Positions 49,301 through 58,709 of a DNA stretch of 64,000 nt are shown piece by piece; within the stretch, counting starts at the first letter, position 1, and every line of letters starts with the position of its first letter. The translations under genes and the position numbers were made by a program. The stretch spans positions 124,001 through 188,000 of the forward strand of contig NZ_JAAWWK010000006.1 of NCBI RefSeq assembly GCF_012272835.1. Direction: 5' to 3'. This DNA comes from Spongiibacter thalassae. Its GTDB lineage: Bacteria; Pseudomonadota; Gammaproteobacteria; Pseudomonadales; Spongiibacteraceae. The notes beneath the pieces are model-generated. The model saw only the letters and a program-made list of their open reading frames with translations. It did no database searches and was not told the origin of the DNA.

Positions 49301-49385
49301 CAGCTGGACGGACCCGCCGGGAAACCACCCAACTTCTCACAATCACCCCAAAATATACTTCTCTCACCCCCTAGCCAACGATCAG

Positions 49386-49435
49386 GACGCAGGAGCAATA
49401 TAGCGGCTCCAACTCACACCCTGAGTACCTGCGTC
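49386..49435. promoter_or_regulatory. Long-range 8-bp inverted repeat ahead of a small membrane frame
   Basis: GACGCAGG (49386-49393) pairs with CCTGCGTC (49428-49435); inside, GAGC pairs with GCTC. It ends 11 bases before the ATG at 49447 and could be a leader structure. Function unknown. Confidence 0.25.
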
Positions 49436-49446
49436 AGCACCCCACC

Positions 49447-49644
49447 ATGATCGACCTTTTCAACCTGTCAGCCCACAGCGCTTTATCCATTAGCATCATT
49501 TTCGCCGTCTCCTACCTTATCGGCGACCAGCTACTTGGCCGGCTGGCCACACAACACGGTGCGCCGGAGTATCTTGCGCGACTCATCTCTGCCACCGCTA
49601 CGGTGCTTCTGCTGCTTGTCGGCCTGATGGCATTCACGCTATAA
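49447..49644 (+). CDS. Possible 65-residue membrane protein
   Basis: Two predicted membrane helices, ALSISIIFAVSYLIGDQLLG and TATVLLLLVGLMAFTL, around a polar loop LATQHGAPEYLARL. No clear ribosome site. No family recognised. The 229 bp that follow hold no gene that I can see, only a CTGACA/TGTCAG inverted repeat near 49783-49801 upstream of the large lipoprotein. Confidence 0.45.
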   Translation: MIDLFNLSAHSALSISIIFAVSYLIGDQLLGRLATQHGAPEYLARLISATATVLLLLVGLMAFTL

Positions 49645-49873
49645 CCACCGCGTCGTGGCGCTGCCGGATTAGATACCAGTAAGCAAACTGCTGCCCTGTT
49701 CACAAGTTTTCCCCATTGCCGGGGTAATTGGGCTAATATGCTTTTATTGTGAGTAGCTTACTGCGTTAAGCTAACATTAAATCTGACAGTTGGATTGTCA
49801 GCCGCGCCGGTGACAATGAGCCTTGGCGCTGAACCTATAAAACAAAGCGAAATCACAACAGAGGAAGAGGGTT

Positions 49874-52800
49874 ATGGAGCTCAAGTTGCGCGCCAGTATG
49901 CTGGCTTTAACGATCGCAGCACTGGCCGGTTGCGGCGGCGGTGGCGGCGGCAGCGGCCCCTCTTTAACCCCGAACAATAACCCCGGCAGTGGCGACGCTG
50001 GCGGCGGCGACACCAGCACCACCGTTCGCTTCGGCTTACCCAGTGGCGGCAATTTCCAGGATGGCGTCATGCAGGCGACCCCTGCCACCCTGGCCTCGGG
50101 CGAATCCGCGCAAATCTTTGTGGCCTTTGTCGATGGTGATGGCATTCCAAGCAACGTCCCCGCCGACGTGACCTTTACCTCGACCTGTATCGCCAATGGC
50201 AAATCGACGATCAACCCCGCAACCGCTGCCAACAGCAACGGTTCCGTGGAAGTGACCTACACCGCAAACGGCTGCAATATCGAAGACAATATTATTGCCC
50301 GCACCCAGATTAACGGCACCACGTTTAGTGCGAACGTGGCCGTAGCCACCAGCATTGAAGTAAGCAATGGCGGGGGCGGCACGGGTGCTGGAGAAAGCCC
50401 GGACACAGATATACGTTTCGGAATACTCTCCGGCGGTAGCTTTAACGCAGGCAAGATCTCCGCCAACTTCACCGACCTGCGCCCCGGCGACACCGTTGAC
50501 TTGGCGGTATCCTTTGTCATGCCAAACGGACAACCCTACACCGGCCCTGCCAATGTCACATTCAACTCCACCTGCATTAGCGCGGGACTTTCCACTGTCG
50601 CACCGGCAAATGTCACCAACACCAACGGATTGATACAGTCGCAGTACACGTCAAACACCTGCAACGGCGAAGACAATATCATTGCAACCGCCAGCGTAGA
50701 CAACGCTACCCTAACCGCTGGCGTTATTCTGACAACGACCGCGGCAAACCGATTCGGCAGTTTCAACGGCGGCCGTTTTAGCGACGGCATCATGAAAACC
50801 TCAGCCTCTAATCTTAAAACCGGAGACACCGCGGCACTGACGGTACAGCTCCTTGACTCACAGCAGAACCCGATCTCCGGACAGAATGTGCGCTTTTCAT
50901 CCGGCTGCGTTGGCACAGGCCTTTCCGCGATCACCTCTGCGGCGGCCACAGGAGCTGACGGCATTGCGACAGCCAACTACACTGCAAGTGGCTGTGATGG
51001 CGACGACATCGTCGTTGCAGAGACCCGCTACGCCGGCCAAGACCTTACCGCAACCGTCACTCTATCCACAGACGCACTGCAGGTTCGATTTGGTTCGTTT
51101 ACCAATGTGACCTTTAACGAGGGCACTATTTCCAGCAGCGAAACCAGCGTTATCGAGTCAGGAGAGACCACGACGTTAACGGTTGATTTTATCGATCAGA
51201 ACGGCGACCGATTCGTTGGCCCCGCAGACGTCTTCTTTACTTCAGCCTGCCTCTCCAATGGATTGGCAGAATTGGCACCGGCTATCGCGACTAACAACGG
51301 CGGCAGCGCAAGTGTCGTCTACACTGCCCGCGGCTGTAACGGCAATGACACAGTAACAGCCACCACCAGCGCTGCGGACAACACCCTTACCGCTACAGTG
51401 ACTCTTGTCACCGACCAACCACCTCTCGGGGCCTTGCAGTTTGTGTCCGCTTCGCCGCAGATTATTGGTCTGAAAGGCACCGAGTCGATCAACGACGAAG
51501 ACAATGAAGACGGCCGGGAAATTGGCCCACAATCGACGGTTACCTTTAAAGTCACCAGCACTTCCGGACAACCCCTACCCAATCAAACAGTGAACTTTGA
51601 GCTGGTCAGCGGAGATACCAATTCCGGCAATGCCGGCCCCGATGCCTTTTTGAATCACAACTCTGCCGCAACCAATGCCGGAGGGCTAGTAACAACCGTT
51701 GTCACGCCCGGCACCACAGCAATGCCTGTGAGGGTTCGCGCGACAACTACACATGAAGGCGCGACTGTTACCGCTCTGTCCAACAGCCTGGCAATTACCA
51801 CAGGCATACCGGACCAGAACAGTATTGATATCAGTGCCTCGTGCCTCAACCCCGATGCGTGGGCCTACAACGGCATTACCACCCGAGTAACCGCGCATCT
51901 TGCCGACCGGTTCAACAACCCGGTTCCAGACGGTACTACTGTTATTTTCTGGACAGAAGGCGGCTCGATCGAAGGCAGCTGCGATACCGGGACCGGCGGT
52001 TCGCCCCACGGAGAGTGCTCGGTACTGCTTAGAAGCCAAAGCCCCCGTCCCGACAATGGCCGCATCACCATTCTCGCCACCGCAATAGGCGAAGAAAGCT
52101 ATGATGACACCAATCCTACCAACGGTCGCTTCGACTCACCAACCACCCCGGGCGATTTGACCACCGGCGAACGTTTTTACGATATCGGCGAACCCTTCCT
52201 TGATATTGAGGAAGACGGCCTGTACGACAGCGTGTACGAGACCTACACCGACACCGACGGCGACAACCGCTACGACAGGATACCGGAGCCCTATTACGAT
52301 ACAGACCGCGACGGCAAGTGGGACAATGTATTTGAAACCTACACCGATACTGACGGCGATGGTCATTACGACCGGTTTACGGAAACTTATACCGACACCG
52401 ACGGCGACGGCAGCTACGACAACGTGTCCGAGACCTATACCGACAGCAACTCGAATGGCGCCTACGACCCCGGCGAACCGTTCAATGATATCAATGGCGA
52501 CGGCAACTACGACCCAAGCCCGGAACCGTTTAATGACATCAACGGCGACCGTAATTTCGACCCCGCTCCCGAGCCTTTTGCCGACACCAATGGCGATGGT
52601 AACTTCGACGAGCGCCCAGAACCCTTCGTCGACCTTGATGATGACGGTAATTTCGACCAAGTAGCCGAACCCTTTAACGACATCAATGGCGACGGCAATT
52701 TTGACGAAAAACCTGAACTCTTTAGTGACTTCGATAACGACAATAGCCGCGACGCTCCAAATGGGGTTTACGACGGATTGTTATGTGACACGAATCGCGC

Positions 52801-53260
52801 AAATCAGGTCTGCAATCCGGCGTCGGACACAGTGTTCGTGAGCGACCGCTTGGTTATCGTCTTTGCTGACGCAACGGCTTTAAACACTGACATCCTGATC
52901 GACCATCCCCGTGACGGCCTTGGCTATATCGCCGCCAACTCCAGCGACGTGATAGACCTCACCAAAGGCAGTGCGACAGTATTGATCAATGTCTATGATG
53001 ACCGCGGGCAACTGCCGCCAGGCGGCACCAAGATCACCGCGTCAACCGACTTGGGCGAAATTCCGGACATTGAATACGATGTGCCAAACACCAATAGCCG
53101 CGGTCCCTATAGCGCGACTTTTCCAATTGCGCCTGGCACTCCGCCAACAGAACCGAAGACCGGCACAATGGCCATTACTGTCGAAACAGCGAACTGCTCG
53201 GAGGTAGAAACTGGCACAGTGACTTACACTCTCCTGATTCCGGTTATTCATAACCCCTGA
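49874..53260 (+). CDS. Large Ig-like (Big_1) repeat lipoprotein with calcium-binding loops
   Basis: A 1128-residue predicted surface lipoprotein: lipobox LAGC (Cys20), then a Gly/Ser/Asn-rich linker to about residue 45. Four related domains of about 110 residues follow (starting near 48, 178, 292 and 403), each opening with RFG and carrying a cysteine pair (for example TSTC...ANGC, NSTC...SNTC). A cysteine-free invasin-like domain (about 519-650) and another Ig-like domain (from about 652) come next. Inside or after the latter is an acidic array of about twelve DxDxDG-type loops (about 765-965), and a final Ig-like domain closes the protein. Invasin/intimin-type domains suggest adhesion or cell-surface scaffolding. 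There is no beta-barrel translocator and no neighbouring secretion gene. ATG 49874 follows GAGGAAGAGGG. Confidence 0.85.
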   Translation: MELKLRASMLALTIAALAGCGGGGGGSGPSLTPNNNPGSGDAGGGDTSTTVRFGLPSGGNFQDGVMQATPATLASGESAQIFVAFVDGDGIPSNVPADVTFTSTCIANGKSTINPATAANSNGSVEVTYTANGCNIEDNIIARTQINGTTFSANVAVATSIEVSNGGGGTGAGESPDTDIRFGILSGGSFNAGKISANFTDLRPGDTVDLAVSFVMPNGQPYTGPANVTFNSTCISAGLSTVAPANVTNTNGLIQSQYTSNTCNGEDNIIATASVDNATLTAGVILTTTAANRFGSFNGGRFSDGIMKTSASNLKTGDTAALTVQLLDSQQNPISGQNVRFSSGCVGTGLSAITSAAATGADGIATANYTASGCDGDDIVVAETRYAGQDLTATVTLSTDALQVRFGSFTNVTFNEGTISSSETSVIESGETTTLTVDFIDQNGDRFVGPADVFFTSACLSNGLAELAPAIATNNGGSASVVYTARGCNGNDTVTATTSAADNTLTATVTLVTDQPPLGALQFVSASPQIIGLKGTESINDEDNEDGREIGPQSTVTFKVTSTSGQPLPNQTVNFELVSGDTNSGNAGPDAFLNHNSAATNAGGLVTTVVTPGTTAMPVRVRATTTHEGATVTALSNSLAITTGIPDQNSIDISASCLNPDAWAYNGITTRVTAHLADRFNNPVPDGTTVIFWTEGGSIEGSCDTGTGGSPHGECSVLLRSQSPRPDNGRITILATAIGEESYDDTNPTNGRFDSPTTPGDLTTGERFYDIGEPFLDIEEDGLYDSVYETYTDTDGDNRYDRIPEPYYDTDRDGKWDNVFETYTDTDGDGHYDRFTETYTDTDGDGSYDNVSETYTDSNSNGAYDPGEPFNDINGDGNYDPSPEPFNDINGDRNFDPAPEPFADTNGDGNFDERPEPFVDLDDDGNFDQVAEPFNDINGDGNFDEKPELFSDFDNDNSRDAPNGVYDGLLCDTNRANQVCNPASDTVFVSDRLVIVFADATALNTDILIDHPRDGLGYIAANSSDVIDLTKGSATVLINVYDDRGQLPPGGTKITASTDLGEIPDIEYDVPNTNSRGPYSATFPIAPGTPPTEPKTGTMAITVETANCSEVETGTVTYTLLIPVIHNP
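52164..52775 (+). repeat. Coding repeat: about twelve DxDxDG calcium-loop units
   Basis: Within the large lipoprotein, units of about 16-18 codons repeat in two flavours: an N-terminal set like ETYTDTDGDGHYDR and a C-terminal set like EPFNDINGDGNFDE. Each supplies acidic residues at the alternating positions used by EF-hand or thrombospondin-type-3 calcium loops. The last unit (DFDNDNSRD) is degenerate. Confidence 0.8.
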
Positions 53261-53269
53261 TACAAGTTC

Positions 53270-53296
53270 ACCCGCGCCTGAACCACGGGCGCGGGT
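53270..53296 (+). terminator. Possible weak terminator hairpin after the large lipoprotein
   Basis: A 9-bp stem ACCCGCGCC/GGCGCGGGT with a nine-base loop, nine bases after the stop codon. The following CTTCGC is not a real T-run, so termination would be inefficient. Confidence 0.35.
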
Positions 53297-53313
53297 CTTC
53301 GCAGTGACCTCTC

Positions 53314-54039
53314 ATGACCAAGCCCGACACCCTCTACGCCACTCCCCACCCTAATCTGGGGCGTTTTGCCTTTGACGAACAGGTGGTGGAAGTCTTCCCC
53401 GATATGATCCAGCGCTCAGTGCCGGGCTACGCCACTATCATCGCCATGACCGGCGTTATGGCCGGTCGCTACGCCATTGACGGCAGCCATTGCTACGACC
53501 TGGGCAGCTCGTTGGGAGCGAGTTCCCTGGCCATTGCCCGGGAGACACGGGGGCGGCGACTGAGGCTAATCGGCGTCGACAACTCTTCGGCGATGATTGA
53601 GAGATGCCGGGATTATTGCCGCCAGGAGGAGGTAGACATTGAGCTGCGCTGCGAGTCGATCCAACAGACTGATATTCGCAATGCCTCGGTGGTAGTGTTG
53701 AACTTCACCCTGCAGTTCGTACCGGAAAAGGACCGCCAGGCCCTGTGCCAGCGCATCAGTGACGCGATGTTGCCCGGCGGCATTTTGATTCTCTCGGAAA
53801 AAATACGCTTTGCCGACGACCACCTTCAGGAGCTGAATACCGAGCTGCACCACGCCTTTAAACGCGCCAACGGTTACAGCGAAATGGAGGTTGCCCAAAA
53901 GCGCAGCGCACTGGAAAACGTGCTGATCCCCGAAACCCTGCAACAACACCAACAACGCCTTAAAGACAGCGGCTTCAGCAATGTTGACGTGTGGTTTCAG
54001 TGTTTCAATTTCGCCTCAATGGTGGCGATAAAACAATGA
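53314..54039 (+). CDS. cmoA: Carboxy-S-adenosyl-L-methionine synthase CmoA
   Basis: Makes carboxy-SAM from SAM and prephenate for wobble-uridine modification (cmo5U34) of tRNA. The 241 residues begin with a conserved [20 protein letters not shown], then a class I methyltransferase core: [29 protein letters not shown] and [11 protein letters not shown], as in CmoA. It is followed by cmoB with a four-base overlap (ATGA). Confidence 0.96.
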   Translation: MTKPDTLYATPHPNLGRFAFDEQVVEVFPDMIQRSVPGYATIIAMTGVMAGRYAIDGSHCYDLGSSLGASSLAIARETRGRRLRLIGVDNSSAMIERCRDYCRQEEVDIELRCESIQQTDIRNASVVVLNFTLQFVPEKDRQALCQRISDAMLPGGILILSEKIRFADDHLQELNTELHHAFKRANGYSEMEVAQKRSALENVLIPETLQQHQQRLKDSGFSNVDVWFQCFNFASMVAIKQ

Positions 54040-55016
54040 GCCAGCGCATGAATTACCGCCCCTTTCTCGATGCGATGCGCACGCACGAGCTACTCGCTGA
54101 TTGGGCGGACATATTACCTGAGCAGATCGCACGCGGATTGAACCCCAAGCGCTACGGTGATCTTCCCCGCTGGCAACAGGCACTGGATGCACTTCCCGCG
54201 CTTAATCTGGCATCGACCCAATTAGATACCTCCCGGGTCGGTGGTGACGGTCCGATCGACGACGCCACCCGTCAACATCTTCGCGAGGCGCTGATGGGGC
54301 TGCACCCCTGGCGCAAAGGCCCCTTTGAGCTGTTTGGCGTGCATATCGACACCGAATGGCGCAGCGACTGGAAGTGGGAGCGGCTGCATAAGGCGATTTC
54401 GCCGCTGACGGGCCGAACGGTGTTGGATGTGGGTTGCGGCAGTGGCTACCACTGCTGGCGAATGCGCGGCGCAGGTGCCGAGCTCGTCGTCGGCATCGAC
54501 CCCACCCCCCTGTTTGTCGTGCAATATTTCGCCCTGCAATACTATTTACGCCAGCCTCAGGTGGGTGTATTGCCAATGGGCATTGAGCATCTACCAGAGA
54601 AGCTGGAAGCCTTTGATACAGTGTTTTCAATGGGGATTCTCTACCACCGGCGCTCTCCCTTTGATCACCTGTTTGCCCTGCGCGACAGCCTTCGCTCCGG
54701 AGGCGAACTGGTGCTGGAAACCCTGGTGATAGAAGGCCAGCTGGGCGATTGTCTGGTGCCGGAGGGGCGCTACAGCAAAATGGGCAATGTCTGGTTTATC
54801 CCCAGCCCCGCGACACTGGAAAGCTGGCTGCGCAAGGCCGGCTTTCGCCATATCCGGCTGGTTGATGTGGGCACCACCAGTCTCGAAGAACAGCGCCGAA
54901 CCGACTGGATGCGCTTTCACTCCCTGGAACAGTTCCTTGACCCGACCGACCCGACCCGCACAGCAGAGGGCCACCCCGCCCCGCGACGTGCGGTGTTTGT
55001 CGCCGAAAAACCCTAA
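54036..55016 (+). CDS. cmoB: tRNA U34 carboxymethyltransferase CmoB
   Basis: Uses carboxy-SAM to turn 5-hydroxyuridine-34 into 5-carboxymethoxyuridine. The 326-residue product from ATG 54036 has an N-terminal helical domain, GKGPFELFG-like segment ([20 protein letters not shown]), SAM motif [14 protein letters not shown] and [16 protein letters not shown] reading from 53991 overlaps cmoA and lacks support. The 221 bp after its stop contain a GACCGT/ACGGTC inverted repeat near 55022-55046 and no recognisable gene. Confidence 0.96.
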   Translation: MSQRMNYRPFLDAMRTHELLADWADILPEQIARGLNPKRYGDLPRWQQALDALPALNLASTQLDTSRVGGDGPIDDATRQHLREALMGLHPWRKGPFELFGVHIDTEWRSDWKWERLHKAISPLTGRTVLDVGCGSGYHCWRMRGAGAELVVGIDPTPLFVVQYFALQYYLRQPQVGVLPMGIEHLPEKLEAFDTVFSMGILYHRRSPFDHLFALRDSLRSGGELVLETLVIEGQLGDCLVPEGRYSKMGNVWFIPSPATLESWLRKAGFRHIRLVDVGTTSLEEQRRTDWMRFHSLEQFLDPTDPTRTAEGHPAPRRAVFVAEKP

Positions 55017-55237
55017 TTGGACGACCGTACCCGCTCCCTGAACGGTCCCGTTACACCAGCGCGACGGAAAAAACCGGAACAGCGTCAACATTCGGCGAAT
55101 TCAGCCCCGATATTACCCGCGTATGCGCAATAATATGTGCTATGTTCAATAAGAGTGCATTAAAATCATAAGACTTAACTCGGGCTATGGCCGAGAAGAC
55201 CACGTAACACACGTAACAACAGGATGTTGCCCAACCG

Positions 55238-56710
55238 ATGACCCCACAAGCGATGGAAAACCTGACGGCGACGATGGTGTCGCTGGCCAGCGGGTGGTTT
55301 GAAGACCATCTGTATCGCTATCTGGAGCGTCTGGAGGACAATTTCCGCCGCCGAGCCCTGACCTGCGACGATGACACAGAGCAAGCGGCGCTGCTGAAGC
55401 AGCAAAAAGCCGTTAAATCAGGTCAGGATGACGCCTTTCGCCAGTTCATTCGTCAGCTCCAGCAAAATATCGGCCATAGCCGGGGCGTCAACGCCAGTCA
55501 CCCCCAGCTTTTGCTCATTCAGCAACGCGTAGATCAACTGGGCAACGAAACGGTCTCGGCAACGGTCAACAGACTCTGCCACGCCATTTCACCGGTCTCG
55601 CTGCTGGCGGGATTCCAGCATATGCTGCCTACCCTCAAACTCGACAAAGAGCACCACAGCCAATCGCTGGCGCTGTTTAATGTATTGATCCTGAAACAGG
55701 TACCCGCCCTTTACACGATGCTGTTGCGGCAAGTGCCCCGCTCCAGCGAGGAACTGCGCCCGAGTATCGACGCGTGGATCAATCACATTGAGCAACAGCT
55801 CGCACAGGACAAACTCAGCCCCTCCCAACGGGCCTTGAACGAGTTGCGTTTGCGGCGACTGCAAACCCGACGCCAGCTGGAGCCTGCCAACACCACCGAC
55901 TCAGCACCGGTTACCGACGATCAACTGATCCACGAAGCCACCGCAATTTTCTACCGCCACGGAGCCAAACGGCGACAGCTTCCACCCAGTGTGCTGGCCT
56001 CGCTCAATACCCTGCAAACCCATGCCTGCGGAGTGGCGCTGGCAGAGCGCGAACTATTCCTGAATCCACTCCACCCGGTTCGCCAGATCAGCCACCAGCT
56101 GGTTTCCAGCGCCGAACGCTGGGAACAAGCAGAAGCAAGCCACCAACAGGTCTTTGACAGCGAACTTAAGCAAATCGCCCGCCTCGTCAGCAAGAGCCCT
56201 CCCAGCACTGCACTGTTCTGTGAGTTACAGGACCGCATCGACCGCTGCTGCCAGCAGCTGGTGCAAAGCGCCCGTGTTAATGACCGCCGCAAAACCCACA
56301 GCGAAGCCGGCAAACGACGAATTACTCGCCTGCGCCGCAAAGTACACGGCCTGATAGACAGAAAGACCCACAACGTGGATCTTCCCGCCAGCATCGACAA
56401 CCTGTTATACGGTCCGGTAACCACCATACTGCTCTACCACTGGCTGCGCCACGGCAGCAACAGCGATGGCCTGCGCCGCAACCTGCAACTCGTCGATGAT
56501 ATTTTGTGGTACATCACTCCGCATCAGGACTGGGCCTTGCTGCGCCGGGCAAAGCTGATGTCTGCTGACCTGGAGCGCAACCTGCTGGAGGGCCTCGAGC
56601 GCATCAATGTCGATCCCCAAAGTGCCCGCTCCATTGTCAACGAGCTGCACCAGCTACGCCTGCTGGCCTCGGGCATGTCCAAGGTCAACACCCATAACAA
56701 AAGCCTCTGA
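55238..56710 (+). CDS. DUF1631-like protein
   Basis: A 490-residue cytosolic, mostly helical protein without signal or membrane segment. Parts look like the DUF1631 family as I know it: the NPLHPVRQISHQLVSSAERW motif, a long helix QQVFDSELKQIARLVSK, and the C-terminal VDDILWYITPHQ region. At 490 residues it is shorter than many DUF1631 proteins. It stands between cmoB and an aminotransferase with 221 bp and 97 bp on either side, so it is probably its own unit. Function unknown. Confidence 0.7.
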   Translation: MTPQAMENLTATMVSLASGWFEDHLYRYLERLEDNFRRRALTCDDDTEQAALLKQQKAVKSGQDDAFRQFIRQLQQNIGHSRGVNASHPQLLLIQQRVDQLGNETVSATVNRLCHAISPVSLLAGFQHMLPTLKLDKEHHSQSLALFNVLILKQVPALYTMLLRQVPRSSEELRPSIDAWINHIEQQLAQDKLSPSQRALNELRLRRLQTRRQLEPANTTDSAPVTDDQLIHEATAIFYRHGAKRRQLPPSVLASLNTLQTHACGVALAERELFLNPLHPVRQISHQLVSSAERWEQAEASHQQVFDSELKQIARLVSKSPPSTALFCELQDRIDRCCQQLVQSARVNDRRKTHSEAGKRRITRLRRKVHGLIDRKTHNVDLPASIDNLLYGPVTTILLYHWLRHGSNSDGLRRNLQLVDDILWYITPHQDWALLRRAKLMSADLERNLLEGLERINVDPQSARSIVNELHQLRLLASGMSKVNTHNKSL

Positions 56711-56807
56711 CGACGCCTTACTGATCTTCGGCAAAGACGGTATAATCCCCGCTCGGCGATTTTCCTCGCCCACACTCGACCCCACAAACTGCCAAGCGCA
56801 AAATTAG

Positions 56808-58094
56808 GTGACGACCTTGCAACTTGACCAAGCCTCAACGGAACAACTTCGCCAATGGGAATCTGCGCTCAGCGCGGAATACGAGCAGTTCAAAGCCGCC
56901 GGACTCAACCTTGACCTGACCCGCGGCAAGCCCAGCGGCGAACAGCTCAGTCTCTCTGACGCCGTACTCGACATTCTCGGCCGGGATCTCAGCAACGAAA
57001 CCAACACTGATCTGCGCAACTACGGCGGCATCGACGGCCTGCCCGAGTGCAAGCGCCTGTTCGCGCCCGTGCTGGGCGTGAAGGACAGTGAAATTCTGAT
57101 TGGCGGCAATAGCAGTCTGTCATTAATGTACTCCGCCGCACTCTACGCCCTGCACATGGGCTTTGGCGATCTCGGCGAGGCCTGGGCGAAGGAAAGTGGC
57201 AGTGTTAAATTCCTCTGCCCCGTGCCCGGCTACGACCGCCATTTCGGCGTATGCGAGCACCTGGGCATCGACATGATCCCGGTCGCCATGGATGACAACG
57301 GCCCCGACATGGACCAGGTCGAAGCGCTGCTGAAAGCAGACCCCAGCATCAAGGGCATCTGGTGTGTACCCCGCTTCAGCAACCCAACCGGCATTGTATA
57401 TAGCGACGAGGTGGTGGCCCGCATCGCCAAGCTGGGCAGCATCGCCGGGAAAAACTTCCGCGTATTCTGGGACAACGCCTATGCGGTTCACCAGCTCAGC
57501 GAAGACGCCCCACAGCTGGCCAGCCTGATGGATAAATGCCGTGAATTCGGCACTGAAAACAGTGTTTATCTGTTTGGCTCCACCTCAAAAATCACCTACG
57601 CCGGTGCCGGTGTCGCCTTTGCGGGCATGTCTGAGGCCAATCTCAAAGCCTTCAAACAACACCTCGGCATGAGCCAGATCGGGCCTGACAAGATCAACCA
57701 GCTCCGTCACGTCCGGCTGCTGCAAGACAGCGACGGCCTGCACGCCCATATGCGCGCCCACGCCAGTGTGCTCAAGCCCCGCTTTGACATCGTCCTCAAG
57801 CACCTGGACGACGGTTTTGGCGACAACGAGCTGCTGAGCTGGACGGCCCCCGAAGGCGGCTACTTTGTATCGGTAGACACCCTCCCGGGACTCGCCAAAA
57901 AAGTCGTCGCCATGGCAGCGGCGGCTGGCGTGAAACTGACCCCGGCGGGCGCGACCTTCCCCTACGGCAATGACCCCGAAGATCGCAATATCCGCATCGC
58001 GCCAAGCGTGCCCTCGCTGGAGGAAATCGACAAGGCCATGGCGGTGTTCGTCAACTGCGTCAAACTGGCCTCCGTGCAGCAGCGCCTCGGCTGA
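56808..58094 (+). CDS. Aminotransferase class I, MocR-like subgroup (aspartate aminotransferase type)
   Basis: PLP-dependent fold-type I enzyme of 428 residues. It has LDLTRGKPSGEQLSLSD near the N-terminus, the substrate segment RNYGGIDGLPECKRLF, FSNPTGIVYS, and the PLP lysine in FGSTSKITYAGAGVAF. This resembles the Aminotran_MocR group described for Corynebacterium aspartate aminotransferase, lacking a GntR domain. The substrate cannot be fixed from sequence. The start is GTG 56808 or TTG 56817; AGGTGA is well placed for the TTG. A perfect TATAAT lies at 56741-56746 with a weak -35. A bidirectional terminator follows. Confidence 0.85.
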   Translation: MTTLQLDQASTEQLRQWESALSAEYEQFKAAGLNLDLTRGKPSGEQLSLSDAVLDILGRDLSNETNTDLRNYGGIDGLPECKRLFAPVLGVKDSEILIGGNSSLSLMYSAALYALHMGFGDLGEAWAKESGSVKFLCPVPGYDRHFGVCEHLGIDMIPVAMDDNGPDMDQVEALLKADPSIKGIWCVPRFSNPTGIVYSDEVVARIAKLGSIAGKNFRVFWDNAYAVHQLSEDAPQLASLMDKCREFGTENSVYLFGSTSKITYAGAGVAFAGMSEANLKAFKQHLGMSQIGPDKINQLRHVRLLQDSDGLHAHMRAHASVLKPRFDIVLKHLDDGFGDNELLSWTAPEGGYFVSVDTLPGLAKKVVAMAAAAGVKLTPAGATFPYGNDPEDRNIRIAPSVPSLEEIDKAMAVFVNCVKLASVQQRLG

Positions 58095-58126
58095 CACACA
58101 GGGCCAACGTGCCGTCGAAACCCCAT

Positions 58127-58155
58127 AAAAAAAGGAGCCTGCTGGCTCCTTTTTT
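58127..58155. terminator. Bidirectional rho-independent terminator
   Basis: A-run, stem GGAGCC/GGCTCC with loop TGCT, and T-run (58150-58155), serving both the aminotransferase (plus) and the DUF1820 gene (minus), which converge here. Confidence 0.9.
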
Positions 58156-58173
58156 CGTTGTCTCACTCACCAA

Positions 58174-58521
58174 CTAATCCTTGGCAGGTCCCTTCGGCGC
58201 CACCGGGCGACCACTCGCCATGGGGAAGTGACGCACATTACTGCTGCCGTCCGTATCCAGAATCTTGCCTGCGCCTTCCTTCTCCACTTCATCAATACGG
58301 ATAATCGAATACATCGGAAGATAGCTGCGAATCACCCCATTAAACTCGTTTTTGAGCTTTTCTTCGCCGGGATTCACCACAATCTGCCCCGGCTCACCGA
58401 ACACAAACTCTTCCACTTCAATAAAGCCGTACATTTCGCTCTGGTAAATCGCGCGGGCGTACAGCTCATAAACCTGATTGTTGTTGTGAAAAATCACTTT
58501 ATAAATCGGGGACTTGGCCAT
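58174..58521 (-). CDS. DUF1820 family protein
   Basis: A 115-residue soluble protein beginning [20 protein letters not shown], with the [13 protein letters not shown] and [17 protein letters not shown] segments that characterise DUF1820. Function unknown. In Pseudomonas a homologue also lies next to miaB. It is divergent from miaB, with a 188-bp gap containing several palindromes. A short disordered tail ends the protein. Confidence 0.85.
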   Translation of the reverse strand: MAKSPIYKVIFHNNNQVYELYARAIYQSEMYGFIEVEEFVFGEPGQIVVNPGEEKLKNEFNGVIRSYLPMYSIIRIDEVEKEGAGKILDTDGSSNVRHFPMASGRPVAPKGPAKD

Positions 58522-58645
58522 GTGACTTCACTGCTCTCTCTGTGCATGGTCGAAATACTGTCTCAGCGACAGTGGGTTGGACGAGCGCAAGGGCGCTGGA
58601 CCGGGCGCCGGATGATAGCACAATTCATGGTTGGCACCGACTTCA

Positions 58646-58680
58646 TTGGGCTTTAAGCCCCGACATCGCTATAATGTCGG
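58646..58680 (+). promoter_or_regulatory. miaB promoter with two adjacent palindromes
   Basis: TTGGGC (58646-58651), an 18-bp spacer and a perfect -10 TATAAT (58670-58675). GGGCTT-T-AAGCCC (58648-58660) fills the -35/spacer, and CCGACAT-N7-ATGTCGG (58660-58680) brackets the -10. Further upstream ACTGTC-TCAGC-GACAGT (58557-58573) forms another hairpin. The layout suggests operator sites; the regulator is unknown. Confidence 0.5.
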
Positions 58681-58709
58681 CCCATTTTCCAGCCACTTGT
58701 CGCCAGACT

